Shown here: positions 7,054 to 17,700 of the stretch, piece by piece
How positions within the stretch are numbered: position 1 is the stretch's first letter
How the letters are laid out: each line of letters begins with the position of its first letter
Source: Bordetella parapertussis
Lineage (GTDB): Bacteria; Pseudomonadota; Gammaproteobacteria; Burkholderiales; Burkholderiaceae_C
DNA: 17,977 nt
Assembly (NCBI GenBank): GCA_945878355.1
Contig: CAMCTC010000093.1
Span: 1 to 17,977 of the forward strand
Direction: 5' to 3'
Made by a program: the position numbers and the translations under genes
The notes under the pieces: generated by a model
The model's database searches: none
What the model saw: only the letters and a program-made list of their open reading frames with translations
Told to the model about the DNA's origin: nothing

Positions 7054-8235
7054 ATGGATCTGAGTTATTCAGCCGAGGAACAGTCGTTCCGCAACGAGGT
7101 CCGGTCCTGGCTGGCCGGCAATCTTCCCAGCGACATCCGCGACAAGGTGGTCGGTTATCGCCACCTGACCAAGGAGGATTTCATCCGCTGGCACAAAATC
7201 CTCGCCGCCAAGGGTTGGTCGGTGCCGCACTGGCCGGCGGAGTGGGGTGGCACGGGTTGGGACATCACCCAGCGCTACATCTACGACGAGGAGTTCGGTC
7301 TGGCTGGCGCGCCTGGACTGCCGAGCTTCGGTCCGGCGATGTGCGCCTCGGTGCTGATGCGCTTCGGCAGCCCTGAGCAGAAAAACCGATTCCTGCCGCG
7401 CATCCGCAGCGGTGATGACTTCTGGGTCCAGGGCTATTCTGAGCCTGGCGCTGGTTCGGACCTTGCTTCGCTCAAGACCCGCGCGGTGCGTGATGGCGAC
7501 CACTACCGTGTCACCGGCCAGAAGATCTGGACCACGCTGGGCCATTACGGCGACTGGATCTTCTGCCTGGTTCGCACCGACCCGACAGCCGAGAAGCGGC
7601 AAGAGGGCATCAGCTTCCTGCTGATCGACATGAAGACACCTGGTATCACCGTGCGCCCGTTGATCCTGATGGACGGTGGTCACGAGGTCAACGAGATCTT
7701 CTTCGACGATGTCCGGGTACCGGTCGAGAACCTGGTCTACGAGGAGAACAAGGGCTGGACCGTGGCCAAGTACCTGCTCGGCCACGAGCGCATGGGTTCG
7801 GGACAGGTCGGCGGGTCGCGCCGCGAGATCGCTGCGCTGCGCGCACTGGCTGGGCGTGAGCTCAAGAACGGCAAGCCGCTGATGGAAGACACGCGGTTTC
7901 GCGACCGTCTGTCGCGCCTGGAGATCGAACTCGCCGCGCTTGAGCTGACCTCGATGCGCTTCGTTGACAAGATGCGCCGCTCAGGCCAGCCTCCGGGTGC
8001 TGACGTGTCGATGCTCAAGATCCGCGGCACCGAGGTCCAGCAAGGCATCACCGAGTTGATGATGCAGGCGGTGGGCCCGATGGCCCAGCCGTTTGCCGCG
8101 GTCGACAACGGCGCGATCGACCACTTCAAATCACGCCTGGCGCCGCGCTATTTCAACCTGCGCAAGGCCAGCATCTACGCCGGATCGAACGAAATCCAGC
8201 GCAACATCATCGCCAAGATGACCTTGGGTCTCTGA
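7054..8235 (+). CDS. pimC: Acyl-CoA dehydrogenase, large subunit (pimeloyl-CoA dehydrogenase type)
   Basis: This 393-residue FAD enzyme oxidises an acyl-CoA to the 2,3-enoyl-CoA and passes electrons to ETF. The sequence closely resembles PimC: DLSYSAEEQSFRNEVRSWL at the start, GWSVPHWPAEWGGTGW (54-69), GYSEPGAGSDLASLKTRA (127-144, flavin and substrate contacts), GQKIWTTLGHYGDWIFCLVR (155-174) and IDMKTPGITVRPL (191-203). The C-terminal motif is IYAGSNEIQRNI. The Y-x-G position that holds the catalytic Glu in many acyl-CoA dehydrogenases is Ala here. E245 in GHERMG lies where FadE26-like subunits of heterotetrameric dehydrogenases carry their base (from memory, about residue 247). AAGAAAGG precedes the ATG. 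The small subunit starts 13 bp downstream, as expected for an alpha2-beta2 enzyme. The true substrate may be a dicarboxylyl- or branched acyl-CoA rather than pimeloyl-CoA. Confidence 0.88.
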   Translation: MDLSYSAEEQSFRNEVRSWLAGNLPSDIRDKVVGYRHLTKEDFIRWHKILAAKGWSVPHWPAEWGGTGWDITQRYIYDEEFGLAGAPGLPSFGPAMCASVLMRFGSPEQKNRFLPRIRSGDDFWVQGYSEPGAGSDLASLKTRAVRDGDHYRVTGQKIWTTLGHYGDWIFCLVRTDPTAEKRQEGISFLLIDMKTPGITVRPLILMDGGHEVNEIFFDDVRVPVENLVYEENKGWTVAKYLLGHERMGSGQVGGSRREIAALRALAGRELKNGKPLMEDTRFRDRLSRLEIELAALELTSMRFVDKMRRSGQPPGADVSMLKIRGTEVQQGITELMMQAVGPMAQPFAAVDNGAIDHFKSRLAPRYFNLRKASIYAGSNEIQRNIIAKMTLGL

Positions 8236-8248
8236 CTCGGAGCATGTC

Positions 8249-9370
8249 ATGAACTTCGAATACAGCGAAGAGCAGCAGCAACTGGCTGACTCGATCGGCA
8301 AGTACCTGGCCAACGAATACAGCTTTGAAAAGCGCAAGACGATCCTCACGTCGCCCAGCGGCCTGAGCGATGCAGCCTGGACCACGTTTGCCGAACTCGG
8401 CCTGACATCGATCGCATTGCCCGAGGCCGATGGTGGTTTCGGCGGCGGTGCGCTCGACTTGATGGCCGCGATGGAAGCCTGCGGCGAGGCGCTGGTGGTC
8501 GAGCCCTTGCTCGACAACATCGTGGGTGGCCGCCTGGTGTCGCGCGCGGGATCGGCGGCGCAGCGTGAAGCCATGCTGCCGGGCTTGATGGCCGGCAGCC
8601 TCAAGCTGGCTTTCGCCGGTCTCGAGCCGGGTGGCCGCTATGCGTTGACACCGAGCAAGACCCACGCCCGTGCGGCTGGCGATGGCTGGGTGCTGGACGG
8701 CGAGAAATGCGTGGTGTTCGGTGCGTCTTCGGCCGATACCTTGGTCGTCTCGGCGCTGGCCGGGCCGGCTGGCGGCGTCAGCCTGTTCTTGGTCGATCGT
8801 CATGCCGCTGGCGTGACGCTCAACCCCAGCCGCAGCGTCGACGGGCAGCGCGCCGCCGATGTCGGGTTGGTGGGCGTCAAGCTGGCGGCTGGTGCGCTGC
8901 TCGGTCCGCTCGGCGCAGCGATGCCGCTGATCGAGGAGGCGGTTGATTTCGCCACCGCGCTGCTGTGCGCCGACGCGATCGGCGCGATGAAAAGCGCCAA
9001 CGATGCGACGCTTGAGTACATGAAGACCCGCAAGCAGTTCGGCGTGCCGATCGCTTCGTTCCAGGTACTGCAGCACCGCATGGTCGAGATGTACATCGTC
9101 TGCGAACAGGCGCGGTCTTTGGCGATCCTGGCTGCGGCCAAGGTCGACGCCGGCGGCGACGCTGCCGACCGGTCGCGCGCGGTGTCTATGGCCAAGGTCA
9201 AGATCGCCGATGCGGCGCGTCAGATCAGCCAGGAATCGGTGCAACTGCACGGTGGCATGGGCATGACCGAGGAGTTGAAGGTCTCGCACACCTTCCGGCG
9301 TCTGACCATGGCAGCGCAGCGCTTTGGCGATGCCGATCACCACCTGGAGCGCTACGCGGCTTTGGGCTGA
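8249..9370 (+). CDS. pimD: Acyl-CoA dehydrogenase, small subunit (pimeloyl-CoA dehydrogenase type)
   Basis: The protein has 373 residues and begins NFEYSEEQQQLADSIGKYLA, typical of PimD. GGAG lies six bases before the ATG, 13 bp after the large-subunit stop. Visible elements are LPEADGGFGGGALDLMAAM (the N-terminal helical domain), WVLDGEKCVVFGASSADTLVV (middle beta domain), and RKQFGVPIASFQVLQHRMVE (from R261, the conserved R-x-Q-F-G flavin contact). LHGGMGMTEE (333-342) lies in the C-terminal helical domain. I see no obvious catalytic glutamate, as expected for the non-catalytic partner in heterotetrameric acyl-CoA dehydrogenases, where flavin sits at the subunit interface. It is the last gene of the plus-strand unit and is followed by a hairpin. 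Heteromer formation is inferred from gene pairing and family precedent. Confidence 0.87.
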   Translation: MNFEYSEEQQQLADSIGKYLANEYSFEKRKTILTSPSGLSDAAWTTFAELGLTSIALPEADGGFGGGALDLMAAMEACGEALVVEPLLDNIVGGRLVSRAGSAAQREAMLPGLMAGSLKLAFAGLEPGGRYALTPSKTHARAAGDGWVLDGEKCVVFGASSADTLVVSALAGPAGGVSLFLVDRHAAGVTLNPSRSVDGQRAADVGLVGVKLAAGALLGPLGAAMPLIEEAVDFATALLCADAIGAMKSANDATLEYMKTRKQFGVPIASFQVLQHRMVEMYIVCEQARSLAILAAAKVDAGGDAADRSRAVSMAKVKIADAARQISQESVQLHGGMGMTEELKVSHTFRRLTMAAQRFGDADHHLERYAALG

Positions 9371-9376
9371 GCGGCT

Positions 9377-9407
9377 GCGACCGACATCATGGCCTGATGC
9401 CGGTCGC
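9377..9407. terminator. Hairpin between convergent dehydrogenase and MFS genes
   Basis: GCGACCG (9377-9383) pairs with CGGTCGC (9401-9407), then an A/C mismatch, then CATCA with TGATG around a 5-base loop. That gives 12 paired positions in 31 bases. It lies in the 79-bp gap between the plus-strand dehydrogenase and the minus-strand transporter, seven bases after the stop of pimD. There is no immediate T-run (only GTTTTCTT about 20 bases on), so it may be a bidirectional hairpin terminator of modest strength. Confidence 0.5.
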
Positions 9408-9449
9408 CGTCATGAACAAAGTCGAGGTTTTCTTGCGTCGATCTGGCTG

Positions 9450-10853
9450 CTAGCCTGGCGCCCGCAGATGCCCTGACATCTCGGCGCCTGCGTCGGGGCT
9501 GAGTTTTCGGTACCACAGTACAGAGACCAGCGAGATCAGGCCTATCGCCCAAAAGGCGCGACTGAAATCGACGGCCATCAGTTCGCTGCGACCGTCTGTG
9601 GCGCGTGAGCCGTCGAGCAGCATCGCCGCCACGGCCACGCCTGCTGCAAGCGACAACTGCTGCGCGACGCCGACCAGCGATGTAGCGCCGCTCAGTTGCC
9701 TGGCCTCTACATCGGCGTAGCTCAGCGTGTTCAGGCTGGTGAACTGCAGCGAGCGGAAAAAACCTCCGACCAGCAGCACCGCGATGATCGCCGCATGCGG
9801 GGTCTGGACGGTGAACAACGCCAGCGAAGCGATCATCGCGCTGCTGATCCAGGCATTGCCGCACAGCACGTTCTTGAAACCATAGCGCCGCAGGATGGGC
9901 GCTGCCGTCAGCTTCATCGTCACCGCACCGACGGCCGAGGTGAAGGTCAAAGTGCCCGACTGGAACGCCGACATGCCGAATCCGAGCTGCAGCATCAGCG
10001 GCAACAGGAAAGGCATCGCGCCGACCGAGACGCGGAACATCAAGCCGCCGACCAGCGACAGGCGAAAGCTCGCATGGCGCAGCAGCGACAGGTCGATGAT
10101 CGGATGCGCCGCGCGCCTGGCATGGCGCAGATACAGCGCCAGCAAGGCCGCGCCTGCGGCCATCATCGCCAGCGCGACCCAGACGCTACCCTGGTGGCTG
10201 CCCAGCAGCGTGAAGCCGAAGATCGCCAGCGACAGGCCCAGGCCAGTGAGCAAGAAACCTGGCCAATCCAAGGGGCGAAGCGTGTCGGCGCGGACCTGGG
10301 GCACCAGCCACAGCGCCAGCGCCAGCCCGATCAGCCCGACCGGCACGTTGAGCCAGAAGATGCCTCGCCAGTGGTAATAAGTCGTGATGAAGCCGCCCAC
10401 CGGTGGGCCGAGAATGGGCGCGAACAGCGTGGGGATGCCCAACCAGGCCATCGCCGAGACCATCTCGCGCTTCGGGATCACCCGCAGCAGGATCAGACGT
10501 CCCACCGGCAACATCATCGCCCCGCCCAGGCCTTGGCAGAAGCGACCGGCAATCAGGCTGTGCAGGTCCCAGGCCAGCGCGCAGGCGATCGACGACAAGG
10601 TGAACACCGCGATCGCCGCGGCGAACACGGTCTTGGCGCCGAAACGGTCGGCGCACCAACCGCTGATGGGGATGAAGATCGCCAGCGCGACGAAGTAGGC
10701 GGTGAAAGCCAGCTTGAGCGTCAACGCGTCGACTTGCAGGTCGGCCGCGATCGCCGCCAGTGAGGTGGCGATCACCGTGCTGACCAGGCTCTCCATGAAC
10801 AGCGCCGATGCCACCACCAGCGTCAGCAGCCGGGTCGAGGGCTGCGCGCTCAT
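9450..10853 (-). CDS. MFS transporter, DHA2 (EmrB/QacA) drug:H+ antiporter-like
   Basis: This is a 467-residue integral inner-membrane protein with many hydrophobic helices, consistent with the 14-helix DHA2 branch. Motif A is ISGWCADRFGAKTVF (63-77). Motif B is RFCQGLGGAMMLPVGRL (104-120). The antiporter motif C is GIPTLFAPILGPPVGGFI (139-156). The first helix reads FMESLVSTVIATSL (19-32); relatives normally have L-D-S-T here, so the conserved acidic residue is Val, although E21 remains. The family exports drugs, solvents, acids or metabolites by proton antiport. The gene starts 28 bp after the alpha/beta hydrolase and is the last of three minus-strand genes. A possible ribosome site (AAAGGATAGG) ends about eight bases before the ATG. 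Export of a toxic pathway intermediate is inference; drug efflux is equally possible. Confidence 0.88.
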   Translation of the reverse strand: MSAQPSTRLLTLVVASALFMESLVSTVIATSLAAIAADLQVDALTLKLAFTAYFVALAIFIPISGWCADRFGAKTVFAAAIAVFTLSSIACALAWDLHSLIAGRFCQGLGGAMMLPVGRLILLRVIPKREMVSAMAWLGIPTLFAPILGPPVGGFITTYYHWRGIFWLNVPVGLIGLALALWLVPQVRADTLRPLDWPGFLLTGLGLSLAIFGFTLLGSHQGSVWVALAMMAAGAALLALYLRHARRAAHPIIDLSLLRHASFRLSLVGGLMFRVSVGAMPFLLPLMLQLGFGMSAFQSGTLTFTSAVGAVTMKLTAAPILRRYGFKNVLCGNAWISSAMIASLALFTVQTPHAAIIAVLLVGGFFRSLQFTSLNTLSYADVEARQLSGATSLVGVAQQLSLAAGVAVAAMLLDGSRATDGRSELMAVDFSRAFWAIGLISLVSVLWYRKLSPDAGAEMSGHLRAPG

Positions 10854-10881
10854 GCTGCGCGGCCTATCCTTTGTCTGCGCA

Positions 10882-11793
10882 TCAGCGCCCGGCCATCGCG
10901 TCTTGGATCAACTGCGCCACCATCGCTGGGTCTTCCATCGGCATCATGTGGGTCTTGTCCGTCTGCAGGCCGCACCCCTGCGGGAACTCGGCGGCCAGCC
11001 CGGGCCAGGTGGGCGAACCCAGCGGATCCCAGGGCAGGATGCTCGCGTCTTGCTCCCGCGCGCGAACCACCAGCACGGGGATATGCAAGGACCGGATGCT
11101 GGCATAGATGCCGCGGTTCTGGCGTGCCAACGGGTAGATCTGGCCTTCGAAGCTCGGCGCGCAAGTGAGCTGATAACCCTCGCCGCTGTCGGCCGGACGC
11201 AGTCCGTGCACGCAGTAGTCGAGCAGGCACTGCCGCTCGAACACCGAGTACGGCGGCCGGTCCACGAAGCGGTCGAACATCGATTGCGCCGACTCGAACT
11301 GGTTCTTGCGATAAGCCGAGGGGTGCACTGTTCCCGATGGCGGTGCTGGCAGGTGGTAGTCGGCCGGCGCCGACATCACCGGGTCGATCAGCACCAGCTG
11401 CGAGAAGCTGTCGGGTGCGAAAGCGGCTGCTTGCACCAGCGCATGCGCGCCCATGCTGTGGCCTATCGCGACCACGCCGCGCAGATCGAGCGCGGCCGCG
11501 AAGCCGGCCAGGTCTCGGCTGAACTCTTCCCAGGTGCTGAAGTCCTTGGCCTCGCTGCGGCCGTGGCCACGCTGCTCGACAGCGATCACGTGCCGGTCGG
11601 GAAAGCGCGCAATCACCTGGTCCCAGACCCGGGCGTGGAAACCGGTGGCATGGACGAACAGCAGCGTCGGCGCTTGGCCGCGCAGCTCGGGCCGCCATTC
11701 GAAGCTGGCCATCGAGATGCCGTTGGACTGCACGAACGACAGCCCAGGCTCGGTGCTGGTTGATGCCGCGGATGAGACTGGGTTCGACGCCAT
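10882..11793 (-). CDS. Alpha/beta hydrolase
   Basis: This 303-residue cytosolic protein has an alpha/beta-hydrolase fold (Abhydrolase_1/6). LLFVHATGFHARVWDQV (44-60) carries the oxyanion-hole region. HVIAVEQRGHGRS (68-80) is the usual strand-4 turn. The nucleophile elbow is AIGHSMGAHALV (S113). VVRAREQDASILP supplies an acid candidate, and DKTHMMPMEDP supplies the catalytic H282. The triad looks complete. Substrates for this fold range from esters, lactones and thioesters to C-C bonds of ring-cleavage products, and nothing here picks one. The ATG at 11793 lies three bases beyond the FadH stop, so the two genes are translationally linked. That proximity suggests it acts on the same compound as FadH. 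Confidence 0.88.
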   Translation of the reverse strand: MASNPVSSAASTSTEPGLSFVQSNGISMASFEWRPELRGQAPTLLFVHATGFHARVWDQVIARFPDRHVIAVEQRGHGRSEAKDFSTWEEFSRDLAGFAAALDLRGVVAIGHSMGAHALVQAAAFAPDSFSQLVLIDPVMSAPADYHLPAPPSGTVHPSAYRKNQFESAQSMFDRFVDRPPYSVFERQCLLDYCVHGLRPADSGEGYQLTCAPSFEGQIYPLARQNRGIYASIRSLHIPVLVVRAREQDASILPWDPLGSPTWPGLAAEFPQGCGLQTDKTHMMPMEDPAMVAQLIQDAMAGR

Positions 11794-11796
11794 CGA

Positions 11797-14004
<2,208 letters not shown>

Positions 14005-14130
14005 CTAAGTCAGGCCCGGTGTGGTCTGTGCCGGCATGGCCGGCAGCAGCCAGGAGTGGCTTGTTTCGAGCGAGGCCATGGTGCTCGGAAACGGTTAGTA
14101 TTCTCATTCGGCAATGCTTCTGTAGCTTCA

Positions 14131-14146
14131 GTACCTAGCGAGGTAC
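14131..14146. promoter_or_regulatory. Inverted repeat GTACCT-AGCG-AGGTAC
   Basis: A perfect 6-bp dyad with a 4-base spacer lies in the divergent region, 154 bp before the plus-strand ATG at 14300. It could be an operator half-site pair or a short hairpin. It is too short to exclude chance in a window this size, and no cognate regulator is visible. Confidence 0.3.
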
Positions 14147-14284
14147 CGACCCGGTTCGATTGATTTGCCCAGTCCAGCGTGGTTTGCACCAGGATTGGAT
14201 TCACTCACTTCAAGGCCTGTCCATGCCCGAAATCTCGGTCAATTTGCCCAGACATGGCTGCCGTCAGTTGCTTGCCCAAGCTTT

Positions 14285-14290
14285 GAGGAG
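14285..14290 (+). promoter_or_regulatory. Ribosome binding site GAGGAG for the ORF at 14300
   Basis: GAGGAG lies nine bases before the ATG at 14300. It fixes that start, since the same frame is open upstream to 14165 without a comparable site. It contrasts with the following long ORF, which has no purine-rich site before its first usable ATG. Confidence 0.7.
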
Positions 14291-14299
14291 TGCAGACTG

Positions 14300-14734
14300 A
14301 TGTCCAATGTACCGAATGAAGCGGTAGAGGTGCTGCGTGCCTTGGTGCTGGAGGTGCGTGCGCTGCGGCAATTGGCTGAAGCTGCGATTCGGCAGGTGCC
14401 TTTGAGTCGGCTCGTGGCGCCACCCGGTGCGGCTGCCGCTGCGGGCGCCGGCGCCGCGGCTGCCGCGGCTGCCGTGGCTGGTTTGGCGGCGCTAGACAGC
14501 GTGCCGACGATCCCGGTACTGACCAACCTGTTGCCGGAGTTGGAGGACCTGCAGATAGAGGCTTCTGGCGTGTTGCCCGAGGTCGAGCAGTCGCTAGCAC
14601 AGATGGACTTGACGATGGCCAGCGTCGATTCAGCGTCGGCCTCGTTGACGCCTTCGCCTGACAAACTGCCGCCGGTCAAGGATGCAATGGCCAAAGCCAG
14701 CGCCGACGCCCAGAGCAAGCTCGACAGTCTTTGA
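14300..14734 (+). CDS. Ala-rich helical protein, unknown function; possibly the N-terminal part of a frameshifted gene
   Basis: The ORF encodes 144 residues that I do not recognise. It begins with an amphipathic Leu/Arg/Glu helix (VEVLRALVLEVRALRQLAEA, 9-28). An Ala/Gly run (44-64) is hydrophobic enough to be a membrane segment but may be a soluble helix. It continues with helical, Leu/Glu/Asp-rich sequence to KASADAQSKLDSL. There is no signal peptide or cleavage site. The start is well supported by GAGGAG. The stop is in CTT TGA C, and the +1 frame beyond it continues with sequence of identical character (DAALRQTMQLVTR). This may therefore be only the first part of a protein of over 1,200 residues. 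Alternatively it is a small partner made separately from the large downstream protein. Codon bias matches the neighbours, with no sign of recent transfer. Confidence 0.7.
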   Translation: MSNVPNEAVEVLRALVLEVRALRQLAEAAIRQVPLSRLVAPPGAAAAAGAGAAAAAAAVAGLAALDSVPTIPVLTNLLPELEDLQIEASGVLPEVEQSLAQMDLTMASVDSASASLTPSPDKLPPVKDAMAKASADAQSKLDSL

Positions 14735-14735
14735 C
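14729..14735 (+). other. CTT TGA C: candidate +1 frameshift site (prfB-like)
   Basis: The last sense codon and stop of the ORF at 14300 read CTT TGA C. A one-base forward slip from CTT to TTT would continue as Leu-Asp-Ala-Ala-Leu in the long ORF. CUU UGA C is the established +1 slip site of the release factor 2 gene prfB. The strong internal Shine-Dalgarno that stimulates slippage in prfB is not seen here: the bases just upstream are CTCGACAGT, with only AGCAAG further back. Without it, recoding may be weak, or the arrangement may reflect an indel. Confidence 0.4.
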
Positions 14736-14753
14736 GCTGCCCTGCGCCAAACC

Positions 14754-17700
14754 ATGCAGCTCGTCACCCGCACCCAGACCGCACTGACAGACGGTGCGAG
14801 CAAGGTCAGCGCGGCCATCTCCGAGGCTGGTGGCACCTTGAAGACGCAGATCGGTGAGGGATTGACGGCGACCGGCGCAGCGCTGGGCGCGGTGCAGGAC
14901 AGGCTCAAGGGCATCGTCACCAAACTGCTCGAGTTGGGCCCACTGCTGGATCCGACGGGTCTGCTGCCGCCTTTGACCGCGGCGCTGGGGCGCTGCCAGG
15001 CCGACTTGCAGTCGCTGGCCGGCACCTTGTCTGGGCTGGGTGACCGCTTGTTGACAGCGGGCCAGGACTTGGGCGGCATCAGCACCGAGTTGCAATCGGC
15101 GCTGGCCAGCGTCACCGCGCTCCCCGGTCGCCTGTTGGCAGCCCAACCCGATGTTGCGGGCCTGACCGCGCAATTGCAGGCCTTGTTGCAGCGAGGCCAG
15201 GGTATTGCGCTGCGGGCAGCCGATGTCGAGCCGCGGCTCAACCGGTTCGCCAGCCAACTGCAAGCCTTGTTGCCAGAGCTCAATGAGCTGCGCGACGTTG
15301 CGACCCAGACCGTGGTATCGATGGACACCAATGTGGCGGTCGAAGCGGCCAATGCGCGTGCCCAGGCGATGGTCCGTGGTGCTGAGACCGCTGCGCTGGC
15401 TGAGCTCAACCTGCTCAAGGCCGAGGTGCAAGAAGGCGCCGATGCGCTGCAGGCTGACTTGACGACGCTGGCCCAGGTCGTGCCGGACACCCTGGATCGG
15501 GCGGTCGAGGCGGTGGATGCGTCGGTTCAGGAGGTGTTCGACGCACTCGACCGGGTGCTGGGCCGGCTCGATGTGGCGGTAGACGCGCTGCGCCAGGCGC
15601 TGACCGAGTTGCAGGACCAGGCCGGTCTGCTGCACGATCGTTGCGACGACGCTGGTGAACTTCTGGCGATGCCGCTGGACCGTGCGCAGGCGGCGATCGC
15701 GTTGCTGGTGTCGCAGGTCGACGAGGTCGGCAACGCGGTCGACGAGGTGCTGGCCTTGGTCGACGCCCAGGTGGAACGCCTGCAAGCCATGATAGACACC
15801 ATCCGTGCGGCCATCGACAAGGTCGTGGCTGCGGTGGTCGATGTGCTGGCTGAGCTCTCCGACATTCTGGTCGAGCTCGATGGCGAGATCGAGGGCGTCA
15901 AGGCCACGCTGTCGGCGATGCCTCAGTTGCTCGAAGACACCGTCAAGCCACAGATCGACGTGGCCGAAGCCTTTGTCAAAGAAGTCAGGCAGGGCATCGT
16001 CAGCTTCATGCAGCAGGCCGACAGCGCCTTGTCAGCGGCCAGCGACGAACTCGACCAGGCCGAAGCCTGCTGCGACACCGCGATCGCCACCTGCACCCAG
16101 TACCAAATGCGTGTGCCGCCGCTGATCGCCGCTCGGCTGTTGTTCGTCGGTGTCAAGTCCAGCTTGCCTGGCATCCGCACCCTGATCGCCACCGCGCGAA
16201 CAACGGTGCGCAGTGCCGGCAACACCGCGCTGGGGCTGATGGATCTGGCCATCACGGCCGTTGGCACGCTGCGTGGACTGTTGGCGCAGGCGATCGTCCA
16301 GGTCAAGACGGTGGTCAACCGATTGCTTGGCTTGCTCGCGCAGGTGCAGGTGGCGTTGGCACAGGGCCGGGACAAACTGGCGCAGGTCGCGGCCGAGTTG
16401 CAGGCGCAGGCCGAGACGCTCAAGGCCAAACCCGATCCCTTGATGGCCCAGGTCCAGGCTGCGATCGACGCATTCCTGGCGAAAGCCAAGCCGCGCGAGG
16501 CGGTGGCCGATGTTCGCGCGAAGGTCGATGGGCTGAACCAGACGGCGCTGGGCCCATTGCGCACCCGTCTGGCCGACGGCCTGGGCAGCACCCACTCGGC
16601 GATCGACGCTGCGGCGGCCAAACTGCCGCCGCTGGCCGACCCGGTGCAGGCCCAGGTCGACACGATGCGCGCCAAGCTGGCCGAACTGCGTGAGGCGGCT
16701 CAGAAGCCCAAGGACCAGGCGCTGGCGCTGATCGAACAGCTGCGGGGGCGAATCGACACCACCCTGGCGCAGGGCCGGCAGAAGCTGGACGACGCGCTGG
16801 ACCATGCTTTCGGCTTGCTGGAGCATGGGCTGGAGAGTGCGGTCAAGATGGTCGCCGACTTCAGGCTTCCCAGCCTGCCCAGACTGTCGCTGGGCGCTGT
16901 CGGCGCGGGTGGGATCGGCAGCGGCCTGTCCTGGCCGGGCGCGTCGGACTTGGTCAGAGATCTGCGTGGCGCGGTGGCTCAAGCGGGCTCGGCCAATGGT
17001 GCGCTGGCGGCTGCTTGTGACGCTGCTGGCGGTCTGGTCACCGAGGCTGCGGCAGTCGCCTCTGAATGGACCCAGTCTCTGCCCGCCGACGCCAGTGGTC
17101 TGCTCACACCGCTGAGCGAGGCGGCCTCTCAGGTCCAGGCCAAGCTCGAAACAGCCGCCGGGCCGATGGCCGAATCGGTTCAGGACTTGAAGGCGCAGGC
17201 CGAGACCATGACCAGTTCGTGGAGCGACCTTGGCGACAGCGCTCGCGACGCGATCGAGTCGCCGCTTGCAGCCATGCGAGAAGGTGCAGTAGCGGCCGCG
17301 GCCGAGGCCGATCAGGCGAGTCAGGCGGTTGAGGCCGAACTGGCCTATGCGATGCAGCCTATGCAATCGATGTCGGATGACATGGCCAAGGCGCTGGCCG
17401 CTGCCGACGAGGGTGCGCAGCAGGCACAGCATCAGTTGGCTGCGTCGTTGGTCGAGGTGGCTGCGGTGGCCGATGCTTTGCGTGACGCGCTGTCTGAAGC
17501 TTCTGCCCAGGTTCAGAAGTCTTGCGACGAAGTGCAGGCCAAGGTCACCGAGTTGCGCGACCAAGCGCAGGCTGAAGTCGACAGCGCCAAGCAATCGCTG
17601 GTGTCGGTGCAGGCCGCCGTGCAGGCTGCGCGCGCCGATGTGGTGTCGGCAGAGGCCATCGTCGATGCCGAGGTCGAGCGCCGCGGCGGCGAAGCTCGAG

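Noticed and set aside
14030..14044. GCCGG-CATGG-CCGGC mini-hairpin as a terminator
   Set aside because: The stem is only 5 bp, has no T-tract and is not at the end of any gene; chance is likely in GC-rich DNA.
14676..15785. 369-codon minus-strand ORF
   Set aside because: Same reason: a mirror of the plus-strand coiled-coil gene, with His/Gln/Arg-rich content typical of antisense shadows.
16032..17594. 520-codon minus-strand ORF rich in Arg, Leu, Gln and His
   Set aside because: It is the antisense of the Ala/Gln/Val-coded coiled-coil frame. The plus frame has the G/C third-position bias and runs much longer, and the minus translation resembles no protein family.
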